Below, piece after piece: positions 1 through 7,160 of a DNA stretch of 64,000 nt. Both the position numbers and the translations under genes were made by a program. Origin of the DNA: Bacillus sp. MUM 116 (GTDB lineage: Bacteria > Bacillota > Bacilli > Bacillales > Cytobacillaceae); the NCBI RefSeq assembly GCF_001866655.1, contig NZ_MLYR01000036.1, forward strand, positions 1-64,000. Reading direction: 5' to 3'. Within the stretch, counting starts at the first letter, position 1, and the number at the start of each line of letters is the position of its first letter. Below the pieces are notes generated by a model. That model was not told where the DNA came from and did no database searches. It was given only the letters and a program-made list of their open reading frames with translations.

Positions 1-50
1 TTTTTGTTATATAATATATAATATAATGAATATTCAAGGAGAGAATTTGG

Positions 51-1646
51 ATGGCAAAAACAATTTTCACGAATGGAGTTTTTTATACACTAGATTCCGA
101 GAATCCAGTGGTGGAAACCGTAGTAGTTGATGATGGGAGAATTGTGGATTTAGGTTCACACCAGGAAATGGAATTGCAATGGGGTAGACAAGGTGTGAAT
201 ACGATTGATTTACACGGGAAAATGGTTACTCCAGGATTAATCGACAGCCATTTACATCTATCAGGAGTTGCGTTTAACTTTTTAGACTTGGATTTGACAG
301 GCGTGGAATCGAAAAAAGAAATGCTTGAAAAAATCAAAGCCAAAGCAAATACCGTTGCACCGGGATGCTGGTTAATTGGTATGGGGTGGGATGAAAACCT
401 TTTCAATGACGGGACAACCCCAACCATTCAAGAACTTGATTATGTTGCTCCGCATTGCCCGATTTATTTAAAAAGAATATGTCATCATGCATTTTTAGTG
501 AATAGCAAAGCGTTAGAAATTTGTAATTATCACCCTTCAATCGAAGTTCCGATGGGAGGCAGCATTATCTTGGACCCTGTGACGAAAAAACCAACCGGGC
601 TCGTATTGGAATCCGCTTCAAAACTGTTTACAAAATACATTCCTGATAAAACATATGAAGAGTTAAAACATGGTTTAGCTAAAGCGATGAATTTTGCTGT
701 TAAAAAAGGGATAACGGGTGCGCATACGAATGATCCTTTATACTTTGGAGGGCTTGAACAAACTTATAAATTATATGATGAGCTAATTAATCAGGAAGGT
801 TGTGGGCTGCGCTGTAATTTGCTGATCGATTATCCTTTTCTTAATGATTTGAAAGAAAGGGACATGCATGCCGGATATGGTAATGAAAAATTACAAATCG
901 GCTCCATAAAAATCTTTGCTGATGGCGCCTTCGGAAGAAGAACGGCTTTACTTTCAGAACCTTATCACGATGCTCCTGGACAATTCGGCGAGGCGATGCA
1001 GAATCAGGAAACCCTTTATCAAATGGTAAAGGATTCAAGGGAGTTTTCAATGCCTATTGCTGTTCACACGATTGGTGACAAAGCTTTGGAAAATGTTTTA
1101 GATGTCTTGGATCAGTTTCCTACGGTAAACTACCGTGATCGAATTATTCATGTATCACTTGTTCGCGACGATTTAATGAAGCGTTTAGCGAATCACAGCC
1201 GAATTGCGGATATTCAACCACGATTTGTTGTCGGGGATTACCCATGGATTAAAGAGCGGCTTGGAGAAGATCGTGAGCAATATTTATATGCTTGGAAATC
1301 ATTACTGGCCAGCGGAGTATTGTGTGCTGGCGGGTCTGATGCGCCGGTAGAGCCTGTTGATCCATTGCTTGGAATTCACTCTGCCGTAACTCGCCGGGCA
1401 CCATGGGATACCCATGAGGGCTGGAATGTGAGAGAGAAGCTTACCATGCTTGAAGCCGTAAAAGTGTTTACAATCGGCGGTGCTTATGCAACCAATGAGG
1501 AGAACATAAAGGGAACTCTTTCAAGAGGAAAGCTTGCTGATATGACGGTCTATTCGAAAAATCTTTTTGAAATGGAGCATCCGGATGAACTCTTGGATAC
1601 AAAGGTTGAGATGACCATTATTGATGGGAAGGTACAAGAAGTTTAA
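51..1646 (+). CDS. YtcJ-type metal-dependent amidohydrolase
   Basis: A 531-residue protein of the amidohydrolase 3 (YtcJ-like) family, which are cytoplasmic TIM-barrel hydrolases of unknown or varied substrates, often amides or N-formyl compounds. Visible family marks are the metal-binding HLH at residues 67-69 inside PGLIDSHLHL, an ADGAFGRRTALL segment typical of YtcJ proteins, AVHTIGDKAL, IIHVSL, and GGSDAPVEPVDPL near the C-terminus. Length is normal for the family. The ATG at 51 follows AAGGAGAG at good spacing, and an AT-rich stretch with a TATAAT-like box lies just upstream. A small gene follows 63 bases downstream and may be cotranscribed. The substrate cannot be told from sequence. 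Confidence 0.93.
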   Translation: MAKTIFTNGVFYTLDSENPVVETVVVDDGRIVDLGSHQEMELQWGRQGVNTIDLHGKMVTPGLIDSHLHLSGVAFNFLDLDLTGVESKKEMLEKIKAKANTVAPGCWLIGMGWDENLFNDGTTPTIQELDYVAPHCPIYLKRICHHAFLVNSKALEICNYHPSIEVPMGGSIILDPVTKKPTGLVLESASKLFTKYIPDKTYEELKHGLAKAMNFAVKKGITGAHTNDPLYFGGLEQTYKLYDELINQEGCGLRCNLLIDYPFLNDLKERDMHAGYGNEKLQIGSIKIFADGAFGRRTALLSEPYHDAPGQFGEAMQNQETLYQMVKDSREFSMPIAVHTIGDKALENVLDVLDQFPTVNYRDRIIHVSLVRDDLMKRLANHSRIADIQPRFVVGDYPWIKERLGEDREQYLYAWKSLLASGVLCAGGSDAPVEPVDPLLGIHSAVTRRAPWDTHEGWNVREKLTMLEAVKVFTIGGAYATNEENIKGTLSRGKLADMTVYSKNLFEMEHPDELLDTKVEMTIIDGKVQEV

Positions 1647-1709
1647 ATGATTAAACTCAAAAATTTTTAGCCACAATAATGATTGAACATGATTAGGGAG
1701 GATGATGGC

Positions 1710-1859
1710 ATGTTCGATGATTTATTTGGTGACTTTCGAAACTTGTGGACCGGGAAACCAACCGATGAAATAGACCTGGAAGAATTTTATCGTTTGGTGT
1801 CCAAACACACAAGGATTCGCCATGATGAGGATTTAAGAGAAATCATCCGTGTGCACTAA
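1710..1859 (+). CDS. Small hypothetical protein, 49 aa
   Basis: A 49-codon reading frame beginning at ATG 1710 behind AGGGAGG and ending just before a strong hairpin terminator. The product is charged and acidic (MFDDLFGDFRNLW at the N-terminus) with no membrane segment or recognised motif. The ribosome binding site, codon use like the neighbours and the terminator only 11 bases after the stop support a real gene. I do not recognise the family. It may share the transcript of the amidohydrolase upstream. Confidence 0.55.
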   Translation: MFDDLFGDFRNLWTGKPTDEIDLEEFYRLVSKHTRIRHDEDLREIIRVH

Positions 1860-1869
1860 ATTCTTTATT

Positions 1870-1903
1870 GCGTGAAATTCCATTTGGGGTTTCACGCTTT
1901 TTT
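1870..1903 (+). terminator. Rho-independent terminator
   Basis: An 8-bp stem (GCGTGAAA paired with TTTCACGC) followed by a run of six T. It ends the transcript of the amidohydrolase and the 49-aa gene. Confidence 0.85.
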
Positions 1904-2011
1904 AATTTCTTTTAATTTATAAAAAAGTGTCACAACTAAAAGAGTGGAAAAAAAATCAGGAAATGGATTATCAGCAACCTACATTTTATGGAATGTAAAT
2001 GAAGTCATCAA

Positions 2012-2049
2012 GGGGTATCGTCAGAAAAATGCGGATTTACAACGCTAAG
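2012..2049 (+). mobile_element. Tn3-family 38-bp terminal inverted repeat
   Basis: The segment starts GGGGTATCGTCAG and ends ACGCTAAG, the outer and inner hallmarks of the 38-bp terminal repeat of Tn3-family transposons, and it is exactly 38 bp long. Orientation puts the transposon interior to the right, where the 3' end of a Tn3-type transposase gene lies on the minus strand, the normal arrangement. A second, inverted partial copy of the outer 21 bp (2052-2072) follows directly, making a large imperfect palindrome that ends in TTTTT and could act as a terminator. No opposite transposon end is present nearby. Confidence 0.8.
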
Positions 2050-2085
2050 CCCATTTTCCTGACGAATACCCCGTTTTTAACAACG

Positions 2086-2400
2086 TTAAGAAAGTTTTAG
2101 TGGTCTTAAAGAATCTAATGATATCACTTTCTCCGAATTAAAATGGTATTCTCCTGGCAAATTAATATATTCCCAGCCTAAAGGTGACATATGGTTTAAT
2201 AAGTCTTCATTAAAACTACCTGTCCGTTTTTGATATTCAACTGCTTTTGTTAGATGTAGAGTATTCCAGATACTGATGGCATTGATAATTTTATTTAAAG
2301 CACTGGCTCTTTGAAGCTGATGCTGTATGGTTCGCTCCCTAAGCTCTCCTTGTTTTCCGAAGAAAATAGCTCTTGCCAGTCCATTCATGGCTTCTCCTAA
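2086..2400 (-). pseudogene. tnpA: Tn3-family transposase (TnpA) C-terminal remnant
   Basis: About 105 codons matching the extreme C-terminus of Tn3-family TnpA: NGLARAIFFGKQGELRER, then an ALNKIINAISIWNT segment, SPLGWEYINLPGEY and a final LRPL motif. TnpA is normally about 1000 residues, so some 90% of the gene is missing; reading upstream in frame meets a stop close to 2400. The natural stop lies 36 bases inside the terminal repeat at 2012-2049. This is a dead transposon end, not a functional gene. Confidence 0.88.
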
Positions 2401-2534
2401 TCAAGGTTTGTCGGTCACAAAAAGTTATTAATTTTTTTGCAAAAAAAACAGGACACGATGCACCTCTTGTCAAATGGTTAAATTAGTGTTAGGATTGTGT
2501 TGCTGTAAAAATAAATCGTAACGAGGTGAGGATA

Positions 2535-2579
2535 ATGAAAACAAAAAAATATACGTCTTATCCTCATATTGCTTTTTAG
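2535..2579 (+). CDS. Putative 14-aa regulatory leader peptide
   Basis: A 14-codon frame, MKTKKYTSYPHIAF, with a good ribosome binding site (GAGGTGAGG) six bases upstream of ATG. It lies about 100 bases before an intrinsic terminator that precedes the ABC-class ATPase gene. Bases TGAGGATAA (2527-2535), overlapping the ribosome binding site and start, can pair perfectly with TTATCCTCA inside the end of the peptide frame (2558-2566). This is the layout of ribosome-stalling attenuators upstream of translation-targeting antibiotic resistance genes. No homologous leader is known to me, so the function is inferred. Confidence 0.5.
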   Translation: MKTKKYTSYPHIAF

Positions 2580-2611
2580 TTATTTTTTTACGAATACATT
2601 AACATTAGGTT

Positions 2612-2717
2612 CTGAGGGTAGGATCCACTCTCAGGGCTTTTATATTTGGGCAGAAGGAACGTTTAAGCTTTCTTGCCGGTCTATAACAGCTACTTACGGA
2701 GTGGCTGTTATTTTTTT
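2612..2717 (+). promoter_or_regulatory. Attenuator region before the ABC-class ATPase
   Basis: Two hairpins are visible. The first (2612-2634) pairs CTGAGGGT with ACTCTCAG. The second (2685-2709) pairs AACAGCTAC with GTGGCTGTT (one G-U) and is followed by ATTTTTTT, a textbook intrinsic terminator placed about 50 bases before the downstream coding region. A terminator inside a 5' leader behind a short peptide frame implies conditional readthrough. A weak intervening pairing between GGCA near 2649 and TGCC near 2674 might serve as an alternative fold. The trigger is not known. Confidence 0.6.
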
Positions 2718-2763
2718 GTTTTCCGTTATTCATCGCTTTCCAAATATGAAAGGATGATGCTTT

Positions 2764-4452
2764 ATTAAAAGACTCGCTCAATATTTTCGCTCATTACAAT
2801 CAGGACAGTCATCTTACAGTATGATTTATGAAGACCCAATCTATTGGAATAATGATGTTGCCTATTACATTGAAAGGACACATAAACTCACACTGGATAA
2901 ACCATGTATCACTATAAAAATACCTTTTGACCGTCTCGGCTTAGATGAAAAAATGGATCAAGTTGTTCTCTCAGATTTTGCATTAAGAGAATGGGTTGAT
3001 CATATTGAGGCATTAAATGAATTGATTTTTAACCGTTCACGTTCTGATAAAGAAAATGGTGCTTTTTATTGTTTTCGTCCAACCAATGTGTTGTTGCAAC
3101 GTAATGCATCCTATGTCGAATTCATATCGGAAAAATGGTATTTATGTTTAATGATTACAGTTCAACTTCCATTCAAGAATAATAATAAAGCTATGCGAAT
3201 GCTCTGCAAAATGCTTCCAAAAGAAGTGGAGGAGTTTATTGCCAAGTTTGATCTCATCAAATTAAATACTGCTTATGAATTGGTAAAAAAACAAAATATG
3301 ATTCGCGAATGGCTAAAATCCAGTGGTTATTGTGCGTTTATTGGGAATGGCAGCATTTTGCCAAGAAATAAAGACAACAGCGGGCCACTAGAGGGTGCCT
3401 TGCCTTTTACATCCCCAGAAGATGTTGAAGTTGAAATTTGTGGTTTGCGAGGAATGGGAATAAAACATGGTGTGACGGTCATCACCGGCGGTGGTTATTC
3501 GGGTAAAAGCACATTACTGGATGCACTAAATTCGGGGATTTACAATCACATCATAGGCGACGGACGAGAATTTGTGATTACTGATCAAAGTGCAATGGAA
3601 ATATCTGCAGAAGAAGGCCGTTCCATAAAAAATATCAATATTACGCCTTTCATAAAATGGATACCCAATAGTTCGGCTGAACAGTTTTCGACTGACTACG
3701 CCTCAGGTTCCACATCTCAAGCCGCAAATATTATGGAGGCAATCAACTTCGGATGTAAGCTTCTTCTTATTGATGAAGATAGAAGTGCGACCAACTTTAT
3801 GATTCAAGACATCAAAATGCGTTCATTAATCAAGCATGAACCCATTACACCTTTTACGGAACGCGTCAGGGAGCTTTATGAGGCTGTTGGTGTATCTTCC
3901 GTTCTTGTTATTGGAGGTAGCGGTGAATTTTTATCCGTAGCCGATCAAATCATCTTGATGGACAATTTTGTGCCAAAAAACGTAACCCAGGAAGCAAAAA
4001 ACTTATGTGAACACGACAAACCACGAGAACGTATCCCCCTTACAAAATGGGAGATAGAAAGAAAAATAACCACCGATCACTTTTCGAGCTATCCACAGGG
4101 AAGTGGTACAGAAAAGCTGATGGTTTCAACCATGGGATACATGATGATCGGTGATGAACAAATTGATATCAGAGGGCTTTACAATATCACATCACACGCC
4201 CAGCTTGCATCTATTGCCTTTTTAATTCGAAAAATAGCTATAAATAATCAGGGTCGCCTGATCTTTCCTCATGAAAAGATCAAAAAAGCTCTCGAAGATA
4301 TGGAGAGAGAAGGAGTGGATATTGTATTTTCTTCCTTTTTTCCTGGTTTCGAAAGATGGCTTGAATTACCTAGAATTAATGAAGTATTATCTGTCATAAA
4401 CCGAATGAAACATTTGAATTCTATTCAAATTGAGCCCTCTGAACACCTCTAA
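2764..4452 (+). CDS. ABC-class ATPase (PF09818/COG3044-type)
   Basis: A cytoplasmic P-loop protein of the uncharacterised 'ATPase of the ABC class' family. Seen in the part from the first ATG (2821): the GPLEGALPF boundary, Walker A GGGYSGKST at residues 223-231, YNHIIGDGREFV, the ASGSTSQAANIMEA signature-like motif, Walker B LLLIDEDRSATNFM and VLVIGGSGEFLSVADQII. No membrane segments. The first ATG at 2821 lacks a ribosome binding site and would drop a conserved N-terminal stretch (KRLAQYFRSLQ). The frame is open back to 2758, and AAAGGA at 2749-2754 sits nine bases before an ATT codon at 2764, so I take ATT as start, giving 562 aa. Expression is probably controlled by the leader and attenuator upstream. 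Confidence 0.85.
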   Translation: MKRLAQYFRSLQSGQSSYSMIYEDPIYWNNDVAYYIERTHKLTLDKPCITIKIPFDRLGLDEKMDQVVLSDFALREWVDHIEALNELIFNRSRSDKENGAFYCFRPTNVLLQRNASYVEFISEKWYLCLMITVQLPFKNNNKAMRMLCKMLPKEVEEFIAKFDLIKLNTAYELVKKQNMIREWLKSSGYCAFIGNGSILPRNKDNSGPLEGALPFTSPEDVEVEICGLRGMGIKHGVTVITGGGYSGKSTLLDALNSGIYNHIIGDGREFVITDQSAMEISAEEGRSIKNINITPFIKWIPNSSAEQFSTDYASGSTSQAANIMEAINFGCKLLLIDEDRSATNFMIQDIKMRSLIKHEPITPFTERVRELYEAVGVSSVLVIGGSGEFLSVADQIILMDNFVPKNVTQEAKNLCEHDKPRERIPLTKWEIERKITTDHFSSYPQGSGTEKLMVSTMGYMMIGDEQIDIRGLYNITSHAQLASIAFLIRKIAINNQGRLIFPHEKIKKALEDMEREGVDIVFSSFFPGFERWLELPRINEVLSVINRMKHLNSIQIEPSEHL

Positions 4453-4458
4453 TTACGA

Positions 4459-4496
4459 CATAACTATTTGATTATCTTGATAATCAAATAGTTATG
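4459..4496. terminator. 18-bp perfect hairpin
   Basis: A perfect 18-bp AT-rich stem with a 2-base loop, right after the ABC-class ATPase. There is no T run on the plus strand, so it may act as a weak terminator or a transcript-end stabiliser. It abuts the 5' break of the chorismate mutase remnant and may mark a recombination junction. Confidence 0.5.
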
Positions 4497-4727
4497 TTAA
4501 TTAGTGAAAGAAGTAGATACGTTGAACAAGCTGCAAAATTCAAAAAGGATACTGAAGATGTTAAAGCACCAAAAAGAGTTGAAGCTGTAATTTAAAAATT
4601 TAGAACAATTGCTGATGAAAATAATGTAAATCCTAATATTATTGAACAAGTATATAGAACAATGATTTCTTGCTTTATAAATCACGAATTAATCCATCAT
4701 TCAAAAATAGATAATAAACAAGGGTAA
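4497..4727 (+). pseudogene. Chorismate mutase type II remnant
   Basis: Reading from 4497 gives ISERSRYVEQAAKFKK, then RVEAVI, a TAA stop, and KFRTIADENNVNPNIIEQVYRTM, the helical pattern of AroQ-class chorismate mutase or isochorismate pyruvate-lyase domains (a basic residue in helix 1, a K in AKFKK, E in IEQVYRTM). The start and first turns are missing and an in-frame TAA interrupts the domain midway, so the gene is dead. The 5' break coincides with the 18-bp hairpin. The assignment is from the motif pattern only. Confidence 0.6.
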
Positions 4728-4736
4728 AATAGGGCA

Positions 4737-4776
4737 GGGAGTAATCAGTTTTTTCTGGTTACCCCCTTTTTTTTAA
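4737..4776 (+). terminator. Rho-independent terminator
   Basis: GGGAGTAATCAG pairs imperfectly with CTGGTTACCCCC, followed by eight T. It probably served the chorismate mutase remnant. Confidence 0.65.
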
Positions 4777-4893
4777 TAGACGATGTCACTTATACGACTT
4801 TTTGCTTTTTTAGAGAGAAATTTGTCGAAAAAATCGTCGATTCCATGTATAATAACAACTTGTGACCACCTAAAAAAGGAGGAAATCATTAGA

Positions 4894-5274
4894 ATGGAAT
4901 GGACATTAGCAGGCTTGTTTGGGTTCTCGGTATTGCTTCTTATTATTTCGTTTATGAAAACAGCTAAAGCAACAAAGGCAGAGAAAAAAGGAATTGATTT
5001 AGTTCACATTGAGGTCATGAAAGAAATCAATGATTTGCAAGAGTCAATTCGCAATATTGAGCTTGATATCGAAGTTGTTATGAAGGAAGCGGGAGTTCAA
5101 CTTTCTCCTAAAGAAAAAGTGTTTATGCGCGAAATACTAGACTTATATAAACGCAATTATTCGATTGAAAGCATTGCGGAGAAAAAACAGGTTTCTGCAG
5201 ACGAAATTAAAGAACTGCTTGCTCCTTACATGACTTCCAAGGATGAAAGGAGAAGTATTTTAAATGCGCGTTAA
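4894..5274 (+). CDS. YqzD-like membrane-anchored hypothetical protein
   Basis: A 126-residue protein starting at ATG 4894, preceded by AAAAAGGAGG; the frame is open further upstream to 4783 but without a ribosome binding site. An N-terminal hydrophobic segment (about residues 5-20, LAGLFGFSVLLLIISFM) is followed by a charged, probably coiled-coil region with EVMKEINDLQESIRNIELDIE, and a C-terminal SIESIAEKKQVSADEIKELL resembling a helix-turn-helix-like segment. It overlaps the next gene by 11 bases, so the two are translationally coupled. The pair resembles the YqzD-YqzC pair that I recall beside the pst operon in Bacillus subtilis; that link is from memory and uncertain. Function unknown. 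Confidence 0.75.
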   Translation: MEWTLAGLFGFSVLLLIISFMKTAKATKAEKKGIDLVHIEVMKEINDLQESIRNIELDIEVVMKEAGVQLSPKEKVFMREILDLYKRNYSIESIAEKKQVSADEIKELLAPYMTSKDERRSILNAR

Positions 5275-5758
5275 TTTATTATCCAGTTTTGCAGCAGGGA
5301 TTCTAATTGCTACAACCATTAGCGGCGCTGTTTATTTAACCGATCAAACGGATGCTTCAACGAAACCTGTCAAAGTTAAAGAGCAACAAAAAGACGTTAC
5401 GGTTCAGCCATCTGACGATGAAATGAAAAACAAACTCGCTGCGGCAGGTTATGTTGTTCAAACAAAGGCTGAATATGATAAGAATATAAATGATGCAAAA
5501 GCAGCTGCCCAAAAAGCTCCTGCTGCTGTTGACAACAAATCGAAAAAAACAGTTTACAGAGTAGTCTTAAATGTTGCGAATGGGATGACAAGTATTGATG
5601 TCGGTCGTGCCCTTGAAAAAGCAAAAATCATTGATAATGCTTTTAAATTCTCGAAGGAAATTGAGAAAAAAGGAATTGAACACAAATTACGTCCAGGTAC
5701 ATTTGTCGTAGATAGTGACATGCCACATGAAAAGATTATCTCATCTATTTTTAAATAG
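5264..5758 (+). CDS. YceG/MltG N-domain-like exported protein (YqzC-like)
   Basis: A 164-residue protein with an N-terminal signal or anchor segment (LLSSFAAGILIATTISGAVYL, about residues 4-24), a lysine-rich linker, and a C-terminal module reading VANGMTSIDVGRALEKAKIIDNAF then LRPGTFVVDSDMPHEKIISSI. That module is the LysM-like N-terminal domain of MltG/YceG endolytic transglycosylases; the catalytic transglycosylase domain is absent, so this is not an MltG enzyme. It probably acts at the cell envelope. Start ATG overlaps the preceding stop (11 bases) with GAAAGGAGAAG upstream. A terminator follows. Confidence 0.8.
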   Translation: MRVNLLSSFAAGILIATTISGAVYLTDQTDASTKPVKVKEQQKDVTVQPSDDEMKNKLAAAGYVVQTKAEYDKNINDAKAAAQKAPAAVDNKSKKTVYRVVLNVANGMTSIDVGRALEKAKIIDNAFKFSKEIEKKGIEHKLRPGTFVVDSDMPHEKIISSIFK

Positions 5759-5775
5759 TTATTTATCAAAAAACA

Positions 5776-5822
5776 AAATCCCTACATTCCTTGGCTCCTG
5801 TTAAGTTATGTAGGGATTTTTT
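5776..5822 (+). terminator. Rho-independent terminator
   Basis: AAATCCCTACAT pairs with ATGTAGGGATTT and is followed by T residues. It ends the two-gene YqzD/YqzC-like operon. Confidence 0.85.
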
Positions 5823-5952
5823 ATGTGGGATATGGAATTTTAGCATTGATTGCTGTTGTTAAGATGTTCATTATGAAAAAGTGCATTGATTATAACTTTT
5901 TCAAGTTTTGAAATTTCGGCTGCCTTCATAAAATTTAACGGAGGTGTCGATA

Positions 5953-6276
5953 TTGAAAAATAAGACTAATGAAATTGAGTGCCTTGTTTGTAACGGTATC
6001 CATTTTCGAAAAGGTTATTTTGCGGCGGAATATGAAAAATACGATGATCTTACAAAATATAATGAAAAAGCAGAAGGGAAAATAAAATTCTTTTTGCATT
6101 CTGAAGAGAAGAATCCATTATTAAATGTTCCTGAGCAAACGGTTTTATTTTCTTACATTTGTGAGGATTGCGGATTTATCATGAATTTCAATAAGGAAAA
6201 ACAGGTGGAAAGTAAGAGGGAAGAGAGAGCTAGAAAACAAAGGCAAAGAATGTACGATTGGACTAAATTTAAATAA
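5953..6276 (+). CDS. Zinc-ribbon hypothetical protein
   Basis: A 107-residue protein. I place the start at TTG 5953 because GGAGGTG lies six bases upstream; the GTG at 5944 sits inside that ribosome binding site. Two CxxC pairs (CLVC near the N-terminus and CEDC about residue 75) suggest a zinc ribbon. The C-terminus is very basic (KREERARKQRQR), so nucleic-acid or protein contact is possible. No membrane segment. The family is not recognised. The gene stands alone and ends in a strong terminator. Confidence 0.72.
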   Translation: MKNKTNEIECLVCNGIHFRKGYFAAEYEKYDDLTKYNEKAEGKIKFFLHSEEKNPLLNVPEQTVLFSYICEDCGFIMNFNKEKQVESKREERARKQRQRMYDWTKFK

Positions 6277-6309
6277 TACTTTTTAAATAATATAGTGCTT
6301 CAAATTTTA

Positions 6310-6347
6310 AAAAATGGCTTGGAGGAAACCTCTGGGCCATTTTTTAC
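6310..6347 (+). terminator. Rho-independent terminator
   Basis: AAAATGGCTTGGAGG pairs with CCTCTGGGCCATTTT around an AAA loop, followed by a T run. Confidence 0.85.
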
Positions 6348-6440
6348 TAATACCTGCATCTGTGATGGAAAACATAGAGACCAACATTTTTAAGATTTAA
6401 AATAGTTTATAAGTAATTAGAGTGAGGTGGCAGCTTAAAA

Positions 6441-6704
6441 ATGAAAACTAAGAATTGGTCAGTAGCGTTAGAAGATGATGAATATGAAGAAAATAGGGAG
6501 CTTGTCATTCAAGATGCACTTGTAGCCATAAAGGAAACGGGAAAAGGCTATTATGTTAACGTAGTGACACCTGCTGCGTTTGGCAGTCCAGTAAACTATT
6601 TACTAACACACATTGAAAATACATTTGGAGATTCTGTTTCCATGAAATATATCGACCAATGCGGCTGCGGGGGGCATGTATTACGCGTATGGAAACACAA
6701 ATAG
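6441..6704 (+). CDS. CGCGG-family putative RiPP precursor
   Basis: An 87-residue protein ending YIDQCGCGGHVLRVWKHK; the CGCGG motif occupies residues 74-78, about ten residues from the C-terminus. Small proteins with this C-terminal CGCGG are annotated as putative radical-SAM-modified ribosomal peptides in Bacillus and archaea. The N-terminal 65 residues are acidic and soluble, as a leader or recognition domain would be. The start ATG has GAGTGAGGTGG upstream. No radical SAM maturase, protease or exporter is adjacent; the next gene overlaps by 16 bases and is unrecognised. Modification and product are inference only. Confidence 0.65.
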   Translation: MKTKNWSVALEDDEYEENRELVIQDALVAIKETGKGYYVNVVTPAAFGSPVNYLLTHIENTFGDSVSMKYIDQCGCGGHVLRVWKHK

Positions 6705-6970
6705 ACATTCTAAATCAACTGGCAAATTATAAAAAACGTCAGGTGGTAATCAATTGTTATGATGCAGAAGATTCTATGATTTGGCGAGACGGTTTTTATT
6801 TTGAATTCATACGAATAACGGAAGGAGTATTACGGTTTGAGAAAGAAGGCGAAACAATTTATCGTTTATCATTAATTGATCTCCCAAATAGGAAAGTCAA
6901 GGATGATTTTTCAGATTATTACTCTCTTTATAATCACTTGTTTAACATTTGTATTTATTTTCCGCATTAA
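6689..6970 (+). CDS. Hypothetical protein coupled to the CGCGG gene
   Basis: A 93-residue protein starting at ATG 6689, inside the end of the CGCGG gene (16-base overlap), which suggests translational coupling. It reads METQIDILNQLANYKKRQV then a beta-rich stretch (WRDGFYFEFIRITEGVLRF). No signal peptide, membrane segment or cysteine cluster. I do not recognise the family. Because of the overlap it is the best local candidate for a partner of the CGCGG protein, but it shows no radical SAM CxxxCxxC motif. Confidence 0.6.
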   Translation: METQIDILNQLANYKKRQVVINCYDAEDSMIWRDGFYFEFIRITEGVLRFEKEGETIYRLSLIDLPNRKVKDDFSDYYSLYNHLFNICIYFPH

Positions 6971-7098
6971 GGAAATAGAACGATTATATAAGGACGTAAA
7001 AATGGTCGCTCAAATCTAGAATGAATAAATTATGCAGATTGTAATAAACTCTATTTATATATGAATTTATATTATTTGATACATCCACCATGAATTAC

Positions 7099-7114
7099 TG
7101 GCACGATTATTGCT
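7099..7114 (+). promoter_or_regulatory. Consensus sigma-54 (-24/-12) promoter
   Basis: TGGCAC, five bases, then TTGCT: an exact match to the sigma-54 core with correct spacing, 47 bases before the GNAT start. No sigma-54 activator gene is adjacent; the only one in the window is at 23.6-25.0 kb. Confidence 0.6.
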
Positions 7115-7160
7115 TAGTAAATATTGAAGATTATTTTTATGAATGGAGGATGGATTTATA

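Noticed and set aside
2569..2757. 62-codon plus-strand frame before the ABC-class ATPase
   Set aside because: It runs across the attenuator hairpins, has no ribosome binding site, and its product has no family pattern.
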